Source: an uncultured Colwellia sp.
GTDB lineage: Bacteria > Pseudomonadota > Gammaproteobacteria > Enterobacterales > Alteromonadaceae
DNA: 64,000 bases
Assembly: GCA_913061475.1 (NCBI GenBank)
Contig: CAJXUN010000002.1
Location: 100,223-164,222 of the forward strand
Direction of reading: 5' to 3'
A program made the translations under genes and the position numbers. This document shows, piece by piece, positions 8,883 to 18,970 of the stretch. The number at the start of each line of letters is the position of its first letter. Position 1 is the stretch's first letter. The notes beneath the pieces were generated by a model. The model was given only the letters and a program-made list of their open reading frames with translations. It was not told where the DNA came from and did no database searches.

Positions 8883-10028
8883 ATGAGTGACGTAACCGAA
8901 GTAGTAAACCCAGTGAAGAAGAAGATTAATTTGCTGAACCTTGATCATCAAGGGATGCGAGAGTATTTCGCATCTATTGGTGAGAAGCCATTTCGTGCGG
9001 ATCAAATTATGAAGTGGATGTATCATTTCGGCTATGATGACTTTGAGTTAATGACTAACTTAAATAAAAAATTACGTGAAAAACTTCAACGTGATACCGA
9101 AATTAAAGCACCAGAGATTTCTGAAAAACAAGTTTCAAATGACGGTACGATCAAGTACGCCTTACGTTTAGAAGGCGGCCAAGAAATTGAAACTGTTTGG
9201 ATCCCAGAAAACGGTCGTGCAACGCTATGTGTTTCGTCACAGGTAGGTTGTGCGCTTGAGTGTACATTTTGCTCGACGGCTCAACAGGGCTTTAACCGCA
9301 ATTTATCAATGAGCGAAATTATTGGTCAAGTATGGCGTGTCGCCAATGATATTGGCGCAACTCGTATTGCTGGCACTCGTCCAATTACTAATATTGTCAT
9401 GATGGGTATGGGCGAGCCTCTGCTTAATATGAAAAACTTAATCCCTGCGCTTGATACTATGTTAAACGATTTAGGTTATGGTTTATCAAAACGCCGTGTC
9501 ACGGTAAGCACATCAGGTGTGGTGCCTGCGTTAGATATGTTAAAAGAAAAAATTGATTGTGCCCTCGCTATTTCTATTCATGCACCGAACAATAAACTAA
9601 GAGACGAATTGGTGCCAATTAACCAAAAGTATCCACTTGAAGAATTTCTTGCGGCAGCCGGTCGTTATATCGATGGTTCAAAAGCTAATAAACAAGCGAC
9701 AATTGAATATGTCATGCTGGATCATGTTAACGATAGTACTGAACAAGCACATGAATTAGCGCACGCGTTGAAAGATTTGCCAAGTAAAATCAACCTTATT
9801 CCATTTAATCCGTACCCAGGTTCGCCTTATAAACGCTCAAGTAATTCTCGTATTGATCGTTTCGATAAAGTACTGCAAAGCTATGGTCTAACAGTGATAA
9901 CTCGTCGTACTCGTGGTGACGATATTGACGCAGCATGTGGGCAATTAGCGGGCGATGTTTTAGATAGAACTAAGCGCACAGGAAAAAAAGAGGTGAAAGC
10001 TGAGTCAATTTCAGTAAAAATGGTTTAA
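8883..10028 (+). CDS. rlmN: Dual-specificity 23S rRNA/tRNA adenine-C2 methyltransferase RlmN
   Basis: A 381-residue radical SAM enzyme that methylates C2 of A2503 in 23S rRNA and of A37 in several tRNAs. The Cx3CxxC cluster motif is seen in [20 protein letters not shown]. Further conserved parts: [45 protein letters not shown] and, near the C-terminus, [15 protein letters not shown], which carries the second catalytic Cys. Slightly long at the C-terminus, which ends in a lysine-rich tail. The next gene, a PilF-like lipoprotein, starts 42 bases after the stop, so the two are probably co-transcribed. Confidence 0.96.
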   Translation: MSDVTEVVNPVKKKINLLNLDHQGMREYFASIGEKPFRADQIMKWMYHFGYDDFELMTNLNKKLREKLQRDTEIKAPEISEKQVSNDGTIKYALRLEGGQEIETVWIPENGRATLCVSSQVGCALECTFCSTAQQGFNRNLSMSEIIGQVWRVANDIGATRIAGTRPITNIVMMGMGEPLLNMKNLIPALDTMLNDLGYGLSKRRVTVSTSGVVPALDMLKEKIDCALAISIHAPNNKLRDELVPINQKYPLEEFLAAAGRYIDGSKANKQATIEYVMLDHVNDSTEQAHELAHALKDLPSKINLIPFNPYPGSPYKRSSNSRIDRFDKVLQSYGLTVITRRTRGDDIDAACGQLAGDVLDRTKRTGKKEVKAESISVKMV

Positions 10029-10070
10029 TTGCTCTTAAATCAATACTTACTAAGTGACTATGCTTTTATT

Positions 10071-11387
10071 ATGAAAAAATTATTACCGTTTTTTATCGCG
10101 TTGCTAACGACAAGTATATTAACTGCTTGTGTGACGCAAAATTATGGCAATGATAAAGACACACCATTAATTGAAAATGAGTCGAGTAATAATGAAATAG
10201 CCATGACCCGAATTTCACTCGGGCTGGGCTATTTAAAAATGGGTAATACCCAGCAAGCTAAACTTAACCTGGAAAAAGCGAAACGCTTTTCACCCAATTT
10301 AGTGCAAGTACACACCGCATTTGCTCATTATTATGACACGGTTGGTGAACCAGATTTAGCGATAAAAGCTTACGAACATGCGTTAAGCCTTAATGGTCAA
10401 GACGCAGATACCTTAAATAACTACGGCGTATTCTTGTGTCGTCAGGGAAACTACCTTGCAGCTGAAAAACAAATGCTGAAGGCCATAGCCATTCCTAGTT
10501 ATATTTTAGTCGCACAAAGTTATGAAAACTTAGCGTTATGTCAACTCAAAGCTCAAGAGTTTGATAAAGCACAAACCTATCTTGAAAAAGCAATTTCACA
10601 TAGTCCAAATAGAGCAAGTTCATTATTGCAAATGATGCGCTTACAGTATGCCAAAAGTGATTATAAGTTAGCGCAAACATACTTACATCGTTACGAGAAA
10701 TCAACGCGTCGCTTTAGCGCTGATGCGCTAGCATTAGCATTTAAAATTTTTGCTCAGCAGGGAAATAAACGTATTTCGAAGAACTATGGCAATATGCTAG
10801 TTAAAATGTTCCCAAACTCTTTTGAAGCTAAGCAATATATTTTAAATGAACTTTACTCGATTGACGCAGACAAACTAGCTGAACAATACAAGGCGTCGCT
10901 TGGTAGTAGCAAAAAAAATAAAAAACGCGTTGTGGTGCTCTCGCCACAAGCTTCGTCTGCGCCAGAAACTGTAAGCTTGAGTAGCCATGGCTTAAAACCT
11001 ATTATGGCTAATTCTGTTATGCCAACAGCGCAACAAAAGGCTAACTCACAAGAGCAAGTCACAATAGCAAATAAGCAGCGTAATATTCAAAATGCAGAAT
11101 CTGTGCAAAGCCATGCTACACAGAGTATTGAAAAAAATATCGAACAAGAAACAACAAATGATAAAGCAGCGCTAACGAAAGTCGCGCTGAAAGAAAAAAA
11201 TACCACACCTATGGTGTCGTTACCTATTCATATTGTCGAAAAAGGTGATAGTTTATTTGCTATCTCTAAACACTACAATATCGTAATGAAAAGCTTAGAG
11301 CATTGGAACAAGCTACGTCATCCTTATATTTTAAAAATTGGTGATGTACTTTATCTCGCAAACCCTAAATCAGCGACGAAAAATTAA
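10071..11387 (+). CDS. pilW: Type IV pilus biogenesis lipoprotein PilF/PilW with C-terminal LysM domain
   Basis: A ~438-residue protein starting MKKLLPFFIALLTTSILTAC, a lipoprotein signal with lipobox LTAC, so it is probably anchored in the outer membrane. TPR repeats follow (about residues 45-250), as in PilF/PilW, the pilotin that helps the PilQ secretin assemble. After a ~130-residue low-complexity Gln/Asn/Ser/Thr linker comes a LysM peptidoglycan-binding domain at the end (IVEKGDSLFAISKHYN ... HPYILKIGDVLYLA). Standard PilF is ~250 residues, so the linker and LysM are extra. The ATG at 10071 is chosen because it yields the signal peptide; the frame is open back to 10029. Position between rlmN and rodZ is conserved. 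Confidence 0.88.
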   Translation: MKKLLPFFIALLTTSILTACVTQNYGNDKDTPLIENESSNNEIAMTRISLGLGYLKMGNTQQAKLNLEKAKRFSPNLVQVHTAFAHYYDTVGEPDLAIKAYEHALSLNGQDADTLNNYGVFLCRQGNYLAAEKQMLKAIAIPSYILVAQSYENLALCQLKAQEFDKAQTYLEKAISHSPNRASSLLQMMRLQYAKSDYKLAQTYLHRYEKSTRRFSADALALAFKIFAQQGNKRISKNYGNMLVKMFPNSFEAKQYILNELYSIDADKLAEQYKASLGSSKKNKKRVVVLSPQASSAPETVSLSSHGLKPIMANSVMPTAQQKANSQEQVTIANKQRNIQNAESVQSHATQSIEKNIEQETTNDKAALTKVALKEKNTTPMVSLPIHIVEKGDSLFAISKHYNIVMKSLEHWNKLRHPYILKIGDVLYLANPKSATKN

Positions 11388-11398
11388 GTGTTCGTTGG

Positions 11399-12427
11399 AT
11401 GAAGCAAGAGCATAATATATTGAAAAATGAAGCTGAACAATTAACAGAACTTACCGATGATATTGAGGTCGTAGGACCTGGTCGTATGCTTAAAGAGGCA
11501 AGGCAGTTAATAGGACTAAGTCAACAGCAAGTTGCAGATAAATTGAATTTTAGAATAACGCTAGTTCAAGAGATTGAAGCCGAGCAATTTGATCTTGCGA
11601 TACCTGCGGCGTTCAATCGTGGCTATTTAAAAAACTACGCTAAGCTTGTTAATCTTTCTCAAGATGATGTCTTAAATAGCTATGATCAACTCGGGGTAGC
11701 TCAACGACAATGTGCAGAAATGCAAAGTTTTTCTAAAGGCACAGAAAAGCAAGCAGAGCACAATATGGTTATGTGGATCACTTACCTGATTTTAGCCGTA
11801 TTAGTGACTGCGACGGTCGTGTGGTGGTGGCAAACACCTTCAGCGCAACCAGAGCCGATAGTTGCTGAAGCTGTCGAGTCAGTAACTTCTGATCGGTCTG
11901 AGCAAGTTAGCGCAGTAAATTCATTGACCTTGAATGAACAAATAAATACCGAGCAAACAGCAGCTACTGCGAATGAATATACTACTGGAAGTGATGTCGT
12001 TATCGACATTGAGAGCAATCGCGCAGGAAATGAGAATGCAGAACTAACTCAAGCGCTAGTAGAGCAAACCGATTCGCTTTCGCTTGATGTTGAACAAGCG
12101 TCAGGAAATGCTGCTATCAATAAAGTAGCTGCCGAATTAACTAGCCCTGCAGCGGTTAATAATGATGACATCGCAACATCAATCGCCAATGTTGTTTTTA
12201 CCTTTTCTGGTGATTGCTGGGTTAATATCTATGATGCCACGGGTGAAAGAATTGCTTGGGGTGTAAAAAAATCTGGTTATGTCATGCGCATTTCTGGACA
12301 AGCTCCTTTCTCCATTACCTTAGGTAAGCCTGAATTGGTGCAAATAGATTACAATAACGCTTCGGTTGATATGACAGCTTTTAGTGCTGGAAATATTGCC
12401 AAGTTTTCGTTACCTCTAGCGCCTTAG
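11399..12427 (+). CDS. rodZ: Cytoskeleton protein RodZ
   Basis: A 342-residue inner-membrane protein that links MreB to the rod-shape machinery. It has an N-terminal Xre-like helix-turn-helix (about residues 28-90: GRMLKEARQLIGLSQQQVADKLN ... FNRGYLKNYAKLV), one membrane span (about 122-142, MWITYLILAVLVTATVVWWW), a long acidic periplasmic linker, and a C-terminal RodZ beta domain (FSGDCWVNIYDATGERIAWGVK). Its start lies 12 bases after the pilF stop, so the genes are likely coupled. The ribosome-binding site is weak. Confidence 0.94.
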   Translation: MKQEHNILKNEAEQLTELTDDIEVVGPGRMLKEARQLIGLSQQQVADKLNFRITLVQEIEAEQFDLAIPAAFNRGYLKNYAKLVNLSQDDVLNSYDQLGVAQRQCAEMQSFSKGTEKQAEHNMVMWITYLILAVLVTATVVWWWQTPSAQPEPIVAEAVESVTSDRSEQVSAVNSLTLNEQINTEQTAATANEYTTGSDVVIDIESNRAGNENAELTQALVEQTDSLSLDVEQASGNAAINKVAAELTSPAAVNNDDIATSIANVVFTFSGDCWVNIYDATGERIAWGVKKSGYVMRISGQAPFSITLGKPELVQIDYNNASVDMTAFSAGNIAKFSLPLAP

Positions 12428-12474
12428 TACGGTAAAATTCCATTTAATCAACGTAGCAATATTGAATTTTTATT

Positions 12475-13593
12475 ATGTTTAAAGAATCTCCGATTATTCG
12501 TCGTAAATCCCGCCAAATCATGGTTGGAAATGTACCTGTTGGTGGTGATGCACCAATCACAGTGCAATCAATGACCAACACGCTTACCACTGATGTTGCG
12601 GCAACTGTTGCACAAATTAAAGCGCTTGAAGGTGTTGGCGCAGATATCGTGCGTGTCAGTGTGCCAACCATGGACGCTGCTGAAGCATTTCGAGAAATAA
12701 AGCTGCAAACCAATATACCCTTAGTCGCTGATATTCATTTTGACTATAGAATCGCCTTAAAAGTTGCTGAGTATGGTGTTGATTGCCTGCGTATTAATCC
12801 AGGCAATATTGGCCGAGAAGATCGAGTTCGTTCAGTCGTTGAGTGTGCACGTGATAATAACATCCCAATTAGAATTGGCGTTAATGGTGGTTCTTTAGAA
12901 AAAGACATTCAAGAACGATACCGAGAGCCAACCCCGGAAGCTTTATTAGAATCGGCTATGCGTCATGTTGATATTCTTGACCGTCTAAACTTTCATGAAT
13001 TTAAAGTCAGCGTTAAAGCCTCTGATGTTTTTCTCGCCGTTGGTGCTTACCGTTTGTTAGCAAAGCAAATAGATAATCCATTACATTTGGGTATTACTGA
13101 AGCGGGCGGCTTGCGTTCTGGTTCAGTCAAGTCATCAGTGGGGCTAGGATTATTATTGGCTGAAGGCATTGGTGATACCTTACGCGTTTCATTAGCGGCA
13201 GATCCGATTGAAGAAATTAAAGTGGGCTTTGATATATTAAAGTCTTTAAAACTACGCAGTCGTGGTATTAATCTTATTGCTTGCCCAAGTTGTTCACGTC
13301 AAGAGTTTGATGTTATCTCAACAGTCAATGCATTAGAGCAGCGCATAGAAGATATTATGACCCCGATGGACGTATCAATTATCGGCTGTATTGTTAATGG
13401 TCCTGGTGAAGCGATCGTCTCTGATTTAGGTTTAACCGGCAGCAGTAAAAAAAGTGGTTATTATCTTGACGGCATCCGTCAAAAAGAGCGCTTTGACAAT
13501 AATAATCTTGTTGACCAACTTGAGCAACGTATTCGTGCCAAAGCCAAGTTATTAGATGCCAGTAATAAGATTGATGTAAAAGAAGTCGAATAA
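12475..13593 (+). CDS. ispG: 4-hydroxy-3-methylbut-2-enyl diphosphate synthase IspG (GcpE)
   Basis: A 372-residue iron-sulfur enzyme of the non-mevalonate isoprenoid pathway, converting MEcPP to HMBPP using reduced flavodoxin or ferredoxin. The TIM barrel begins [20 protein letters not shown] and includes [12 protein letters not shown] and RINPGNIG. The [4Fe-4S] cysteines are in [14 protein letters not shown] and in [12 protein letters not shown]; the conserved Glu follows the last Cys. Full length for the short bacterial type. Transcribed after rodZ with a 47-base gap. Confidence 0.97.
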   Translation: MFKESPIIRRKSRQIMVGNVPVGGDAPITVQSMTNTLTTDVAATVAQIKALEGVGADIVRVSVPTMDAAEAFREIKLQTNIPLVADIHFDYRIALKVAEYGVDCLRINPGNIGREDRVRSVVECARDNNIPIRIGVNGGSLEKDIQERYREPTPEALLESAMRHVDILDRLNFHEFKVSVKASDVFLAVGAYRLLAKQIDNPLHLGITEAGGLRSGSVKSSVGLGLLLAEGIGDTLRVSLAADPIEEIKVGFDILKSLKLRSRGINLIACPSCSRQEFDVISTVNALEQRIEDIMTPMDVSIIGCIVNGPGEAIVSDLGLTGSSKKSGYYLDGIRQKERFDNNNLVDQLEQRIRAKAKLLDASNKIDVKEVE

Positions 13594-13626
13594 TAGTTAT
13601 CAGGACATTTGACTGTTGCGCTGTTA

Positions 13627-13655
13627 TTTACGTTTGCTAGCAAACTGCCTATAAT
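13627..13655 (+). promoter_or_regulatory. Putative sigma-70 promoter of hisS
   Basis: TATAAT (13650-13655) is preceded at 17 bases by TTTACG (13627-13632, 4 of 6 to the -35 consensus). It lies in the 152-base ispG-hisS gap, 91 bases before the hisS start. Confidence 0.45.
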
Positions 13656-13745
13656 GCGCGCGACAATGATAAAAATAAGTAAATTATTCTTTGCACTGGC
13701 AAATGAATTAATAATTGAATAGATAAACACAAGCAGGAAAAATTC

Positions 13746-15020
13746 GTGAGCAAAGCAATTCAAGCAATTAGAGGTATGAACGACTGTTTGCCTTCTGAAA
13801 CAGGTATTTGGCAAATGGTAGAAACCGTATTGCGCCGAGTAGCTAGTAATTATGGTTTTGCCGAAATTCGTATGCCAATCGTTGAGTCTACAGCTTTATT
13901 TAAGCGCTCTATTGGCGAAGTTACCGATATCGTTGAAAAGGAAATGTATACCTTTGACGATCGTAATGGTGATAGTTTAACACTGCGCCCAGAAGGTACG
14001 GCAAGTTGCGTACGAGCTGGTAATCAACATGGCTTATTGTACAACCAAGAGCAACGATTATGGTATATGGGGCCGATGTTTCGCCATGAGCGACCTCAAA
14101 AAGGCCGCTATCGACAATTTCATCAGTTTGGTCTAGAAGCCTTTGGTATTGCAACCCCTGACATTGACGCGGAAGTCATTTTGTTAACTTCTCGACTTTG
14201 GCGGGAACTTGGCATCAATGAATTTGTCACACTAGAGCTTAACTCATTAGGTTCAAATGAAGAACGGGCAAAATATCGTGATGCCTTGGTGGTGTTTTTA
14301 ACTGAGAAAGAAGAGTTCTTAGATGAAGATAGCAAGCGTCGTATGCATACAAACCCGTTGAGGGTGTTAGATAGCAAGAATCCAGACGTGCAAGCTGCTT
14401 TGGTCGATGCGCCTAAATTAGCCGATTATTTTGGCGATGAATCTAGCGCTCATTTTGACTCAGTGTGTCAGCGTTTAGATGCCGCAGGAGTTAAATATAT
14501 TGTTAATGACCGATTAGTACGCGGTTTAGATTATTACAATCGTACCGTTTTTGAATGGGTTACTTCTAGCTTAGGTGCCCAAGGCACTATTTGTGCAGGT
14601 GGACGCTATGATGGACTTGTTGAACAACTGGGTGGTAAATCAACACCCGGATTTGGCTTTGCCTTAGGTATTGAGCGTTTAGTCTTAATGTTAACAAGTT
14701 TAGAAAAAGCGAATAATATTAGATCACAAGTTGATGCTTACGTTATTATGCTCGGCAATGAGGTTGAAATCACCGCCAATGGCCTAGCAGAACAATGGCG
14801 AGATCAAGTACCAGATATTCGCTTACAATGCCACTGTGGTGGTGGCAATATGAAAAAACAAATGAAGCGCGCAGATAAATCGGGAGCCCAAATTGCATTG
14901 ATTCTTGGTGAAGATGAAATAGCTCAACAAACGGTAACTGTGAAATATTTGCGCTCACAACAAGAACAACAAAGTTTACCATTTGAACAAGTGGCCAAGC
15001 TTTTAACAAATTTACTTTAA
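13746..15020 (+). CDS. hisS: Histidyl-tRNA synthetase
   Basis: A 424-residue class II synthetase charging tRNA-His. Motif 1 to 3 regions can be followed: [62 protein letters not shown] (motif 2 with catalytic Arg), the histidine-specific [12 protein letters not shown] and motif 3 [11 protein letters not shown]. The C-terminal anticodon-binding domain follows. The start is GTG at 13746, with AGGAAA seven bases upstream. It probably begins a new transcript that continues through yfgM and bamB (gaps of 9 and 13 bases). Confidence 0.97.
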   Translation: MSKAIQAIRGMNDCLPSETGIWQMVETVLRRVASNYGFAEIRMPIVESTALFKRSIGEVTDIVEKEMYTFDDRNGDSLTLRPEGTASCVRAGNQHGLLYNQEQRLWYMGPMFRHERPQKGRYRQFHQFGLEAFGIATPDIDAEVILLTSRLWRELGINEFVTLELNSLGSNEERAKYRDALVVFLTEKEEFLDEDSKRRMHTNPLRVLDSKNPDVQAALVDAPKLADYFGDESSAHFDSVCQRLDAAGVKYIVNDRLVRGLDYYNRTVFEWVTSSLGAQGTICAGGRYDGLVEQLGGKSTPGFGFALGIERLVLMLTSLEKANNIRSQVDAYVIMLGNEVEITANGLAEQWRDQVPDIRLQCHCGGGNMKKQMKRADKSGAQIALILGEDEIAQQTVTVKYLRSQQEQQSLPFEQVAKLLTNLL

Positions 15021-15029
15021 GGGTTAGTT

Positions 15030-15668
15030 TTGGATATAAATCAAACAGAAGAACAACAAGTCGAAGCAATCAAAAAGTTTTGGAGTGACAATGGTAATGC
15101 AATTATTGCAGGTTTAGCCATTGGTTTTGCAGGCTTTATTGGTCTTAATTATTATAATGATCATAAATTGCAACAAGAAGTTAATACCTCAGAAGCTTAT
15201 CAAACTATGATTGAAGCCGCTGCGTCAGATGCGACTGGTTTCGAAGCCGCAGGTAAGGCTTTTATCGCTGAAAATGATAGCTCAAGTTACACCATGTTAA
15301 CGGCTATCGCGTTAGCCAAAGAAGCTGCGGTAAAAGAAGATTGGGCGCAGGCTGAAAGCTATTTAATGACGGCGATTGAAAAGTCAGTTGATGACGGTAT
15401 TAAAGCGATTGCTACTGTGCGTCTAGCTCGAGTGCAATTACAACTAGAGAAATACGAACAAGCATTAACAACATTAGCAGCAAAACTACCCGCGTCATTT
15501 AATGCCGACGCTGAAGAAGTGAAAGGCGATATTTACTTCAAACAAGGTAAAATGGAGTTGGCGCGTAGCGCATATCAGGCGGCAATAGATGATGCGAGTG
15601 ACGGTACTAGTCCTGCATTACAAATGAAATTAGATGACTTAGCGCAAGTAATTGACTTAAGCAAATAG
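15030..15668 (+). CDS. yfgM: YfgM/ancillary SecYEG translocon subunit family protein
   Basis: A 212-residue inner-membrane protein with a short cytoplasmic N-terminus (QTEEQQVEAIKKFWSDNG), one membrane span (about residues 23-42), and a periplasmic TPR-like domain. In E. coli YfgM associates with SecYEG and the chaperone PpiD. The start is a TTG at 15030 with AAGGG upstream; this matches the E. coli N-terminus (MEIYENENDQVEAVKRFF). The hisS-yfgM-bamB-der order is conserved. Confidence 0.92.
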   Translation: MDINQTEEQQVEAIKKFWSDNGNAIIAGLAIGFAGFIGLNYYNDHKLQQEVNTSEAYQTMIEAAASDATGFEAAGKAFIAENDSSSYTMLTAIALAKEAAVKEDWAQAESYLMTAIEKSVDDGIKAIATVRLARVQLQLEKYEQALTTLAAKLPASFNADAEEVKGDIYFKQGKMELARSAYQAAIDDASDGTSPALQMKLDDLAQVIDLSK

Positions 15669-15681
15669 AGAGTGTGTAAGC

Positions 15682-16893
15682 ATGTTTATAAGTAAACGCT
15701 TTAACAAAAAACTCCTTGCTATCTGTGTTCTAGCGGTAGGGATTTCTGCATGTTCGTCAACTGATGATGATGAAGATGAAGAGCTAAAGGTTGCAGAGTT
15801 AACTGAGATAACAGCGCTGTTTAAACCTGTCGTAAAATGGGATGCTACCGTTGGTAATGGTGTGGGAGATTATTTTTCTCGCATTCAGCCCATTGTTGCT
15901 TACGGCAAAGTTTTTAGTGCAAGTCGTGAAGGCGAAGCTTACGCTTTTGATGCGAGCACCGGCGAGAAAATTTGGCATATTGATTTAAGCAATGTTGATA
16001 ATAAACGTGGTTTTTTCGATGAAAAACATCCTGCTTTGATTAGTGGTGGTGCTGTTGCCGGCATCAATAAAGTATTTTTTGGTAGTGAAAATGGCGAAGT
16101 TATTGCACTTGATGCTGAAAGTGGCAAGTTGTCTTGGCAAGGAAAAGTTAAAGGCGAAGTGATTGCAGCCCCAGCGCTTGATTCAGGTAAGTTAGTTGTT
16201 AATACTGCGTCCGGTGTCATGAAGGCATTTAATGCCTCAAATGGTCAGGATGAATGGCAAATTGAACAAGATGTTCCGCCATTATCGTTACGTGGTATTA
16301 GTGCGCCAGTAATCGCTGGTGGCGGTGTTATTGTCGGCTCTGCTGATGGATCTTTATCGGTTTATTTGCTTGAACAAGGTCGTCAAGGCTGGACGGTTGA
16401 TATCGGTGAAGCTTCAGGTTCAACAGAATTAGAACGAGTCATTGATGTAGATTCAACGCCGTTGATTTACGGCGATAGCATTTATACTGTTTCTTCGCGC
16501 GGTAACCTAAGTGCGATAGAGTTACGTTCTGGCCGTGTTTTATGGCAGCGTCAATACTCGTCATATCGCGAGATTGCTATTAGTGGCAACACCTTATTTT
16601 TAACTGATGTTAAAGGTCATGTTTATGCTATTGAACGTAATAATGGCTTAGAGCTGTGGAGTCAACTATTATTGACTAACCGCGGTGTAACAGGGCCTGT
16701 TGCTATTGGTAACTATGTCGTTGTTGGTGACTTTGAAGGTTATCTGCATTGGTTAGATCAAACAACAGGTGAAATTGTTGCGCGTCATCACGTTGATGGT
16801 AGTGGTATTCATACAACGCCAACCGTTACCGATGGCATTTTATATAGCCAATCGCGTGACGGTGACTTAGAAGCGATTACTATTCCAGAATAA
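15682..16893 (+). CDS. bamB: Outer membrane protein assembly factor BamB
   Basis: A 403-residue outer-membrane lipoprotein. The signal ends in the lipobox VGISAC, and an acidic patch DDDEDEE follows. The rest is an eight-bladed beta-propeller; the repeated blades show AFDASTGEKIWH, ALDAESGKLSWQ, AFNASNGQDEWQ, AIELRSGRVLWQ, AIERNNGLELWS. BamB helps BamA insert beta-barrel proteins. It lies 13 bases after yfgM and is followed by a strong terminator, so the hisS-yfgM-bamB unit ends here. Confidence 0.96.
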   Translation: MFISKRFNKKLLAICVLAVGISACSSTDDDEDEELKVAELTEITALFKPVVKWDATVGNGVGDYFSRIQPIVAYGKVFSASREGEAYAFDASTGEKIWHIDLSNVDNKRGFFDEKHPALISGGAVAGINKVFFGSENGEVIALDAESGKLSWQGKVKGEVIAAPALDSGKLVVNTASGVMKAFNASNGQDEWQIEQDVPPLSLRGISAPVIAGGGVIVGSADGSLSVYLLEQGRQGWTVDIGEASGSTELERVIDVDSTPLIYGDSIYTVSSRGNLSAIELRSGRVLWQRQYSSYREIAISGNTLFLTDVKGHVYAIERNNGLELWSQLLLTNRGVTGPVAIGNYVVVGDFEGYLHWLDQTTGEIVARHHVDGSGIHTTPTVTDGILYSQSRDGDLEAITIPE

Positions 16894-16951
16894 ATTTTTT
16901 GGCTAACCGTTAATGATTAATGGTTGATTGAATATTTAGACTAAAATTATA

Positions 16952-16990
16952 AACGGCTCCAGCGCGAAAAGCACTGGAGCCGTTGTTTAT
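16952..16990 (+). terminator. Intrinsic terminator after bamB
   Basis: AACGGCTCCAG / CTGGAGCCGTT, an 11-bp perfect GC-rich stem with an 11-nt loop, followed by GTTTATT. Confidence 0.85.
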
Positions 16991-17050
16991 TAATAAAACT
17001 GATATAATTGTATAAGTTATATTGAGTTTAAAGAGAAATTTGAGGTGAAC

Positions 17051-18520
17051 ATGCTTCCTGTAGTAGCACTTGTTGGGCGACCTAATGTCGGTAAGTCAAC
17101 ATTATTTAATCGACTAACGCGCAGTCGCGATGCTTTAGTTGCCGACTATCCAGGCTTAACTCGTGATCGCCAATACGGTAAAGCGGAAGTTGAAGAACAC
17201 CCATTTATTGTCATCGATACCGGTGGTATTGAGGGGGATGAAAAAGGCATCGATGCTTTGATGGCTGAACAATCATTAATTGCTATTGATGAAGCGGATG
17301 CCGTGCTATTTATGGTTGATGCCAGAGCAGGTTTAACCTCAGCTGATCAGGGTATTGCTACTCACTTACGCAAACAAGATAAAAAAGTATTCTTGGTGGC
17401 TAACAAAGTCGATGGTATCGATGCTGATTCAGCCGTTGCTGATTTTTACTCGCTTGGTTTAGGTGACGCAGTACACCAAATTGCAGCTGCACATGGCCGT
17501 GGTGTTACTCAGCTATTAACCTTAGCACTTACCCCTCATATTGAAGAGCTTGGTAAACCTAAAGCTGGTGAAAATGAAGAGTTTGATGGCGACTATGAAG
17601 TTGATAGTGGCTTATCAGATGAAGAGAATATTGCTCAAGCGCCACAAGAAACTGATACCATTAAGTTAGCCATTATTGGCAAGCCTAATGTTGGCAAGTC
17701 AACGCTAACTAACCGTATATTGGGCGAAGATCGCGTGGTGGTTTATGATATGCCAGGTACCACTCGTGATAGTGTTTATATTCCTATGGAACACAATGGT
17801 AGACCCTATACGCTAATTGATACTGCTGGTATTCGTCGACGTAAAAATGTCACCGATATAGTTGAAAAATTTTCTGTTATTAAAACCTTACGGGCAATCG
17901 AAGATGCTAACGTATGTCTACTGATTATTGATGCGCAAGAAGGCATTAGCGATCAAGATTTAAGTCTCTTAGGCTTTATTCTGGAAGCGGGTCGTTCTTT
18001 AGTGCTTGCGGTTAATAAGTGGGATGGCTTGGATGACCATGTAAAAGATCGCATTAAGTCTGAACTTGACCGTCGTTTAGGTTTTATCGACTTCGCGCGC
18101 ATTCATTTTATTTCAGCATTACACGGTACTGGCGTTGGTCATTTATATGAATCAGTTGAAGAAGCCTTTATTTCTGCAACTAAGCGTATTTCAACGTCAA
18201 TGGTCACTAAAATACTTGATATGGCGGTGTTTGATCATCAACCGCCTATGCATCAAGGGCGCAGAATTAAGTTAAAATATGCGCATGCCGGTGGTTATAA
18301 TCCGCCAATTATAGTTATTCACGGCAATTTAGCGAAAAATTTACCTATTTCTTATAAACGTTACTTGATGAATTATTATCGTAAATCGTTGAAAATTATG
18401 GGTACTCCGATAAGAATTGAGTTTAGAGAAACCTCTAACCCCTTTGCCGGTAAGAAGAAACTAAATTACACCGAGCAAAAGAAACTTGCTCGAGCGACTC
18501 AAGGTTATAAGAAAGACTAG
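17051..18520 (+). CDS. der: Ribosome assembly GTPase Der (EngA)
   Basis: A 489-residue GTPase with two tandem G domains, needed for 50S subunit maturation. First P-loop GRPNVGKST (residues 9-17) with DTGG and NKVD motifs; second P-loop GKPNVGKST with DTAG and NKWD. An acidic linker ([20 protein letters not shown]) separates them, and a C-terminal KH-like domain follows. The ATG at 17051 is preferred over the in-frame GTG at 17045 because GAGGTG is its ribosome-binding site and [12 protein letters not shown] fits the family. Its TAG stop (18518-18520) sits exactly at the edge of the MITE-like element that follows. Confidence 0.97.
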   Translation: MLPVVALVGRPNVGKSTLFNRLTRSRDALVADYPGLTRDRQYGKAEVEEHPFIVIDTGGIEGDEKGIDALMAEQSLIAIDEADAVLFMVDARAGLTSADQGIATHLRKQDKKVFLVANKVDGIDADSAVADFYSLGLGDAVHQIAAAHGRGVTQLLTLALTPHIEELGKPKAGENEEFDGDYEVDSGLSDEENIAQAPQETDTIKLAIIGKPNVGKSTLTNRILGEDRVVVYDMPGTTRDSVYIPMEHNGRPYTLIDTAGIRRRKNVTDIVEKFSVIKTLRAIEDANVCLLIIDAQEGISDQDLSLLGFILEAGRSLVLAVNKWDGLDDHVKDRIKSELDRRLGFIDFARIHFISALHGTGVGHLYESVEEAFISATKRISTSMVTKILDMAVFDHQPPMHQGRRIKLKYAHAGGYNPPIIVIHGNLAKNLPISYKRYLMNYYRKSLKIMGTPIRIEFRETSNPFAGKKKLNYTEQKKLARATQGYKKD

Positions 18521-18788
18521 GGGCTGTTGATCATTGTTTAATCATTCAGTTGAGAGATAAAATCACCTTAATTAAGGTGAAAGTAGTGTAGTTTAGTTAT
18601 CTAAATTAACTATTTTCAACGTAAAGTAAGCTGATTTTAGCCTCAGCAATTTGGGCAATGACCATTTTTAACGCTAGCAGCATTAGAATTTCACTTATTT
18701 GGAACAACCAAATCCCGTTTATTCTGCTTTGCTAACATTAAAAACAACATATGGCTGAAAATATAAATAAAGATCAACAATCCCTTAG
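18517..18788. mobile_element. MITE-like element, copy 1
   Basis: A ~270-bp non-coding element with inverted ends. It starts CTAGGGGCTGTTGATC and ends GATCAACAATCCCTTAG, an eroded inverted copy of the same terminus. The whole sequence matches copy 2 (60151-60421) in reverse-complement orientation over its full length, with scattered substitutions. It has no ORF of note, consistent with a miniature inverted-repeat element moved by a transposase elsewhere. The flanking CTAG/TTAG could be a CTAG or TA target duplication. It lies directly after the der stop and before the apparent der terminator. The remaining stretch 18789-18970 holds only that terminator. Confidence 0.8.
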
Positions 18789-18812
18789 CTGCTAAGCGCT
18801 TATTTGATGATG

Positions 18813-18843
18813 AAAAGGCTGATTGTAAAATTAGCCTTTTTTA
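18813..18843 (+). terminator. Intrinsic terminator, probably the original der terminator
   Basis: AAAAGGCT / AGCCTTTTTT with a 12-nt loop and a T run. It is now ~290 bases from der because of the intervening MITE-like element. Confidence 0.7.
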
Positions 18844-18970
18844 TGGTTAGCGATAGCGATAATAATTCGCTATATTGATTTAATACTCATATTCCGCTAC
18901 TGTGAAACTGCTAAGCAGTTTATTTTATTATATTATTTTGATTCATTTAGGCTAATCACTTTGGAAATTT

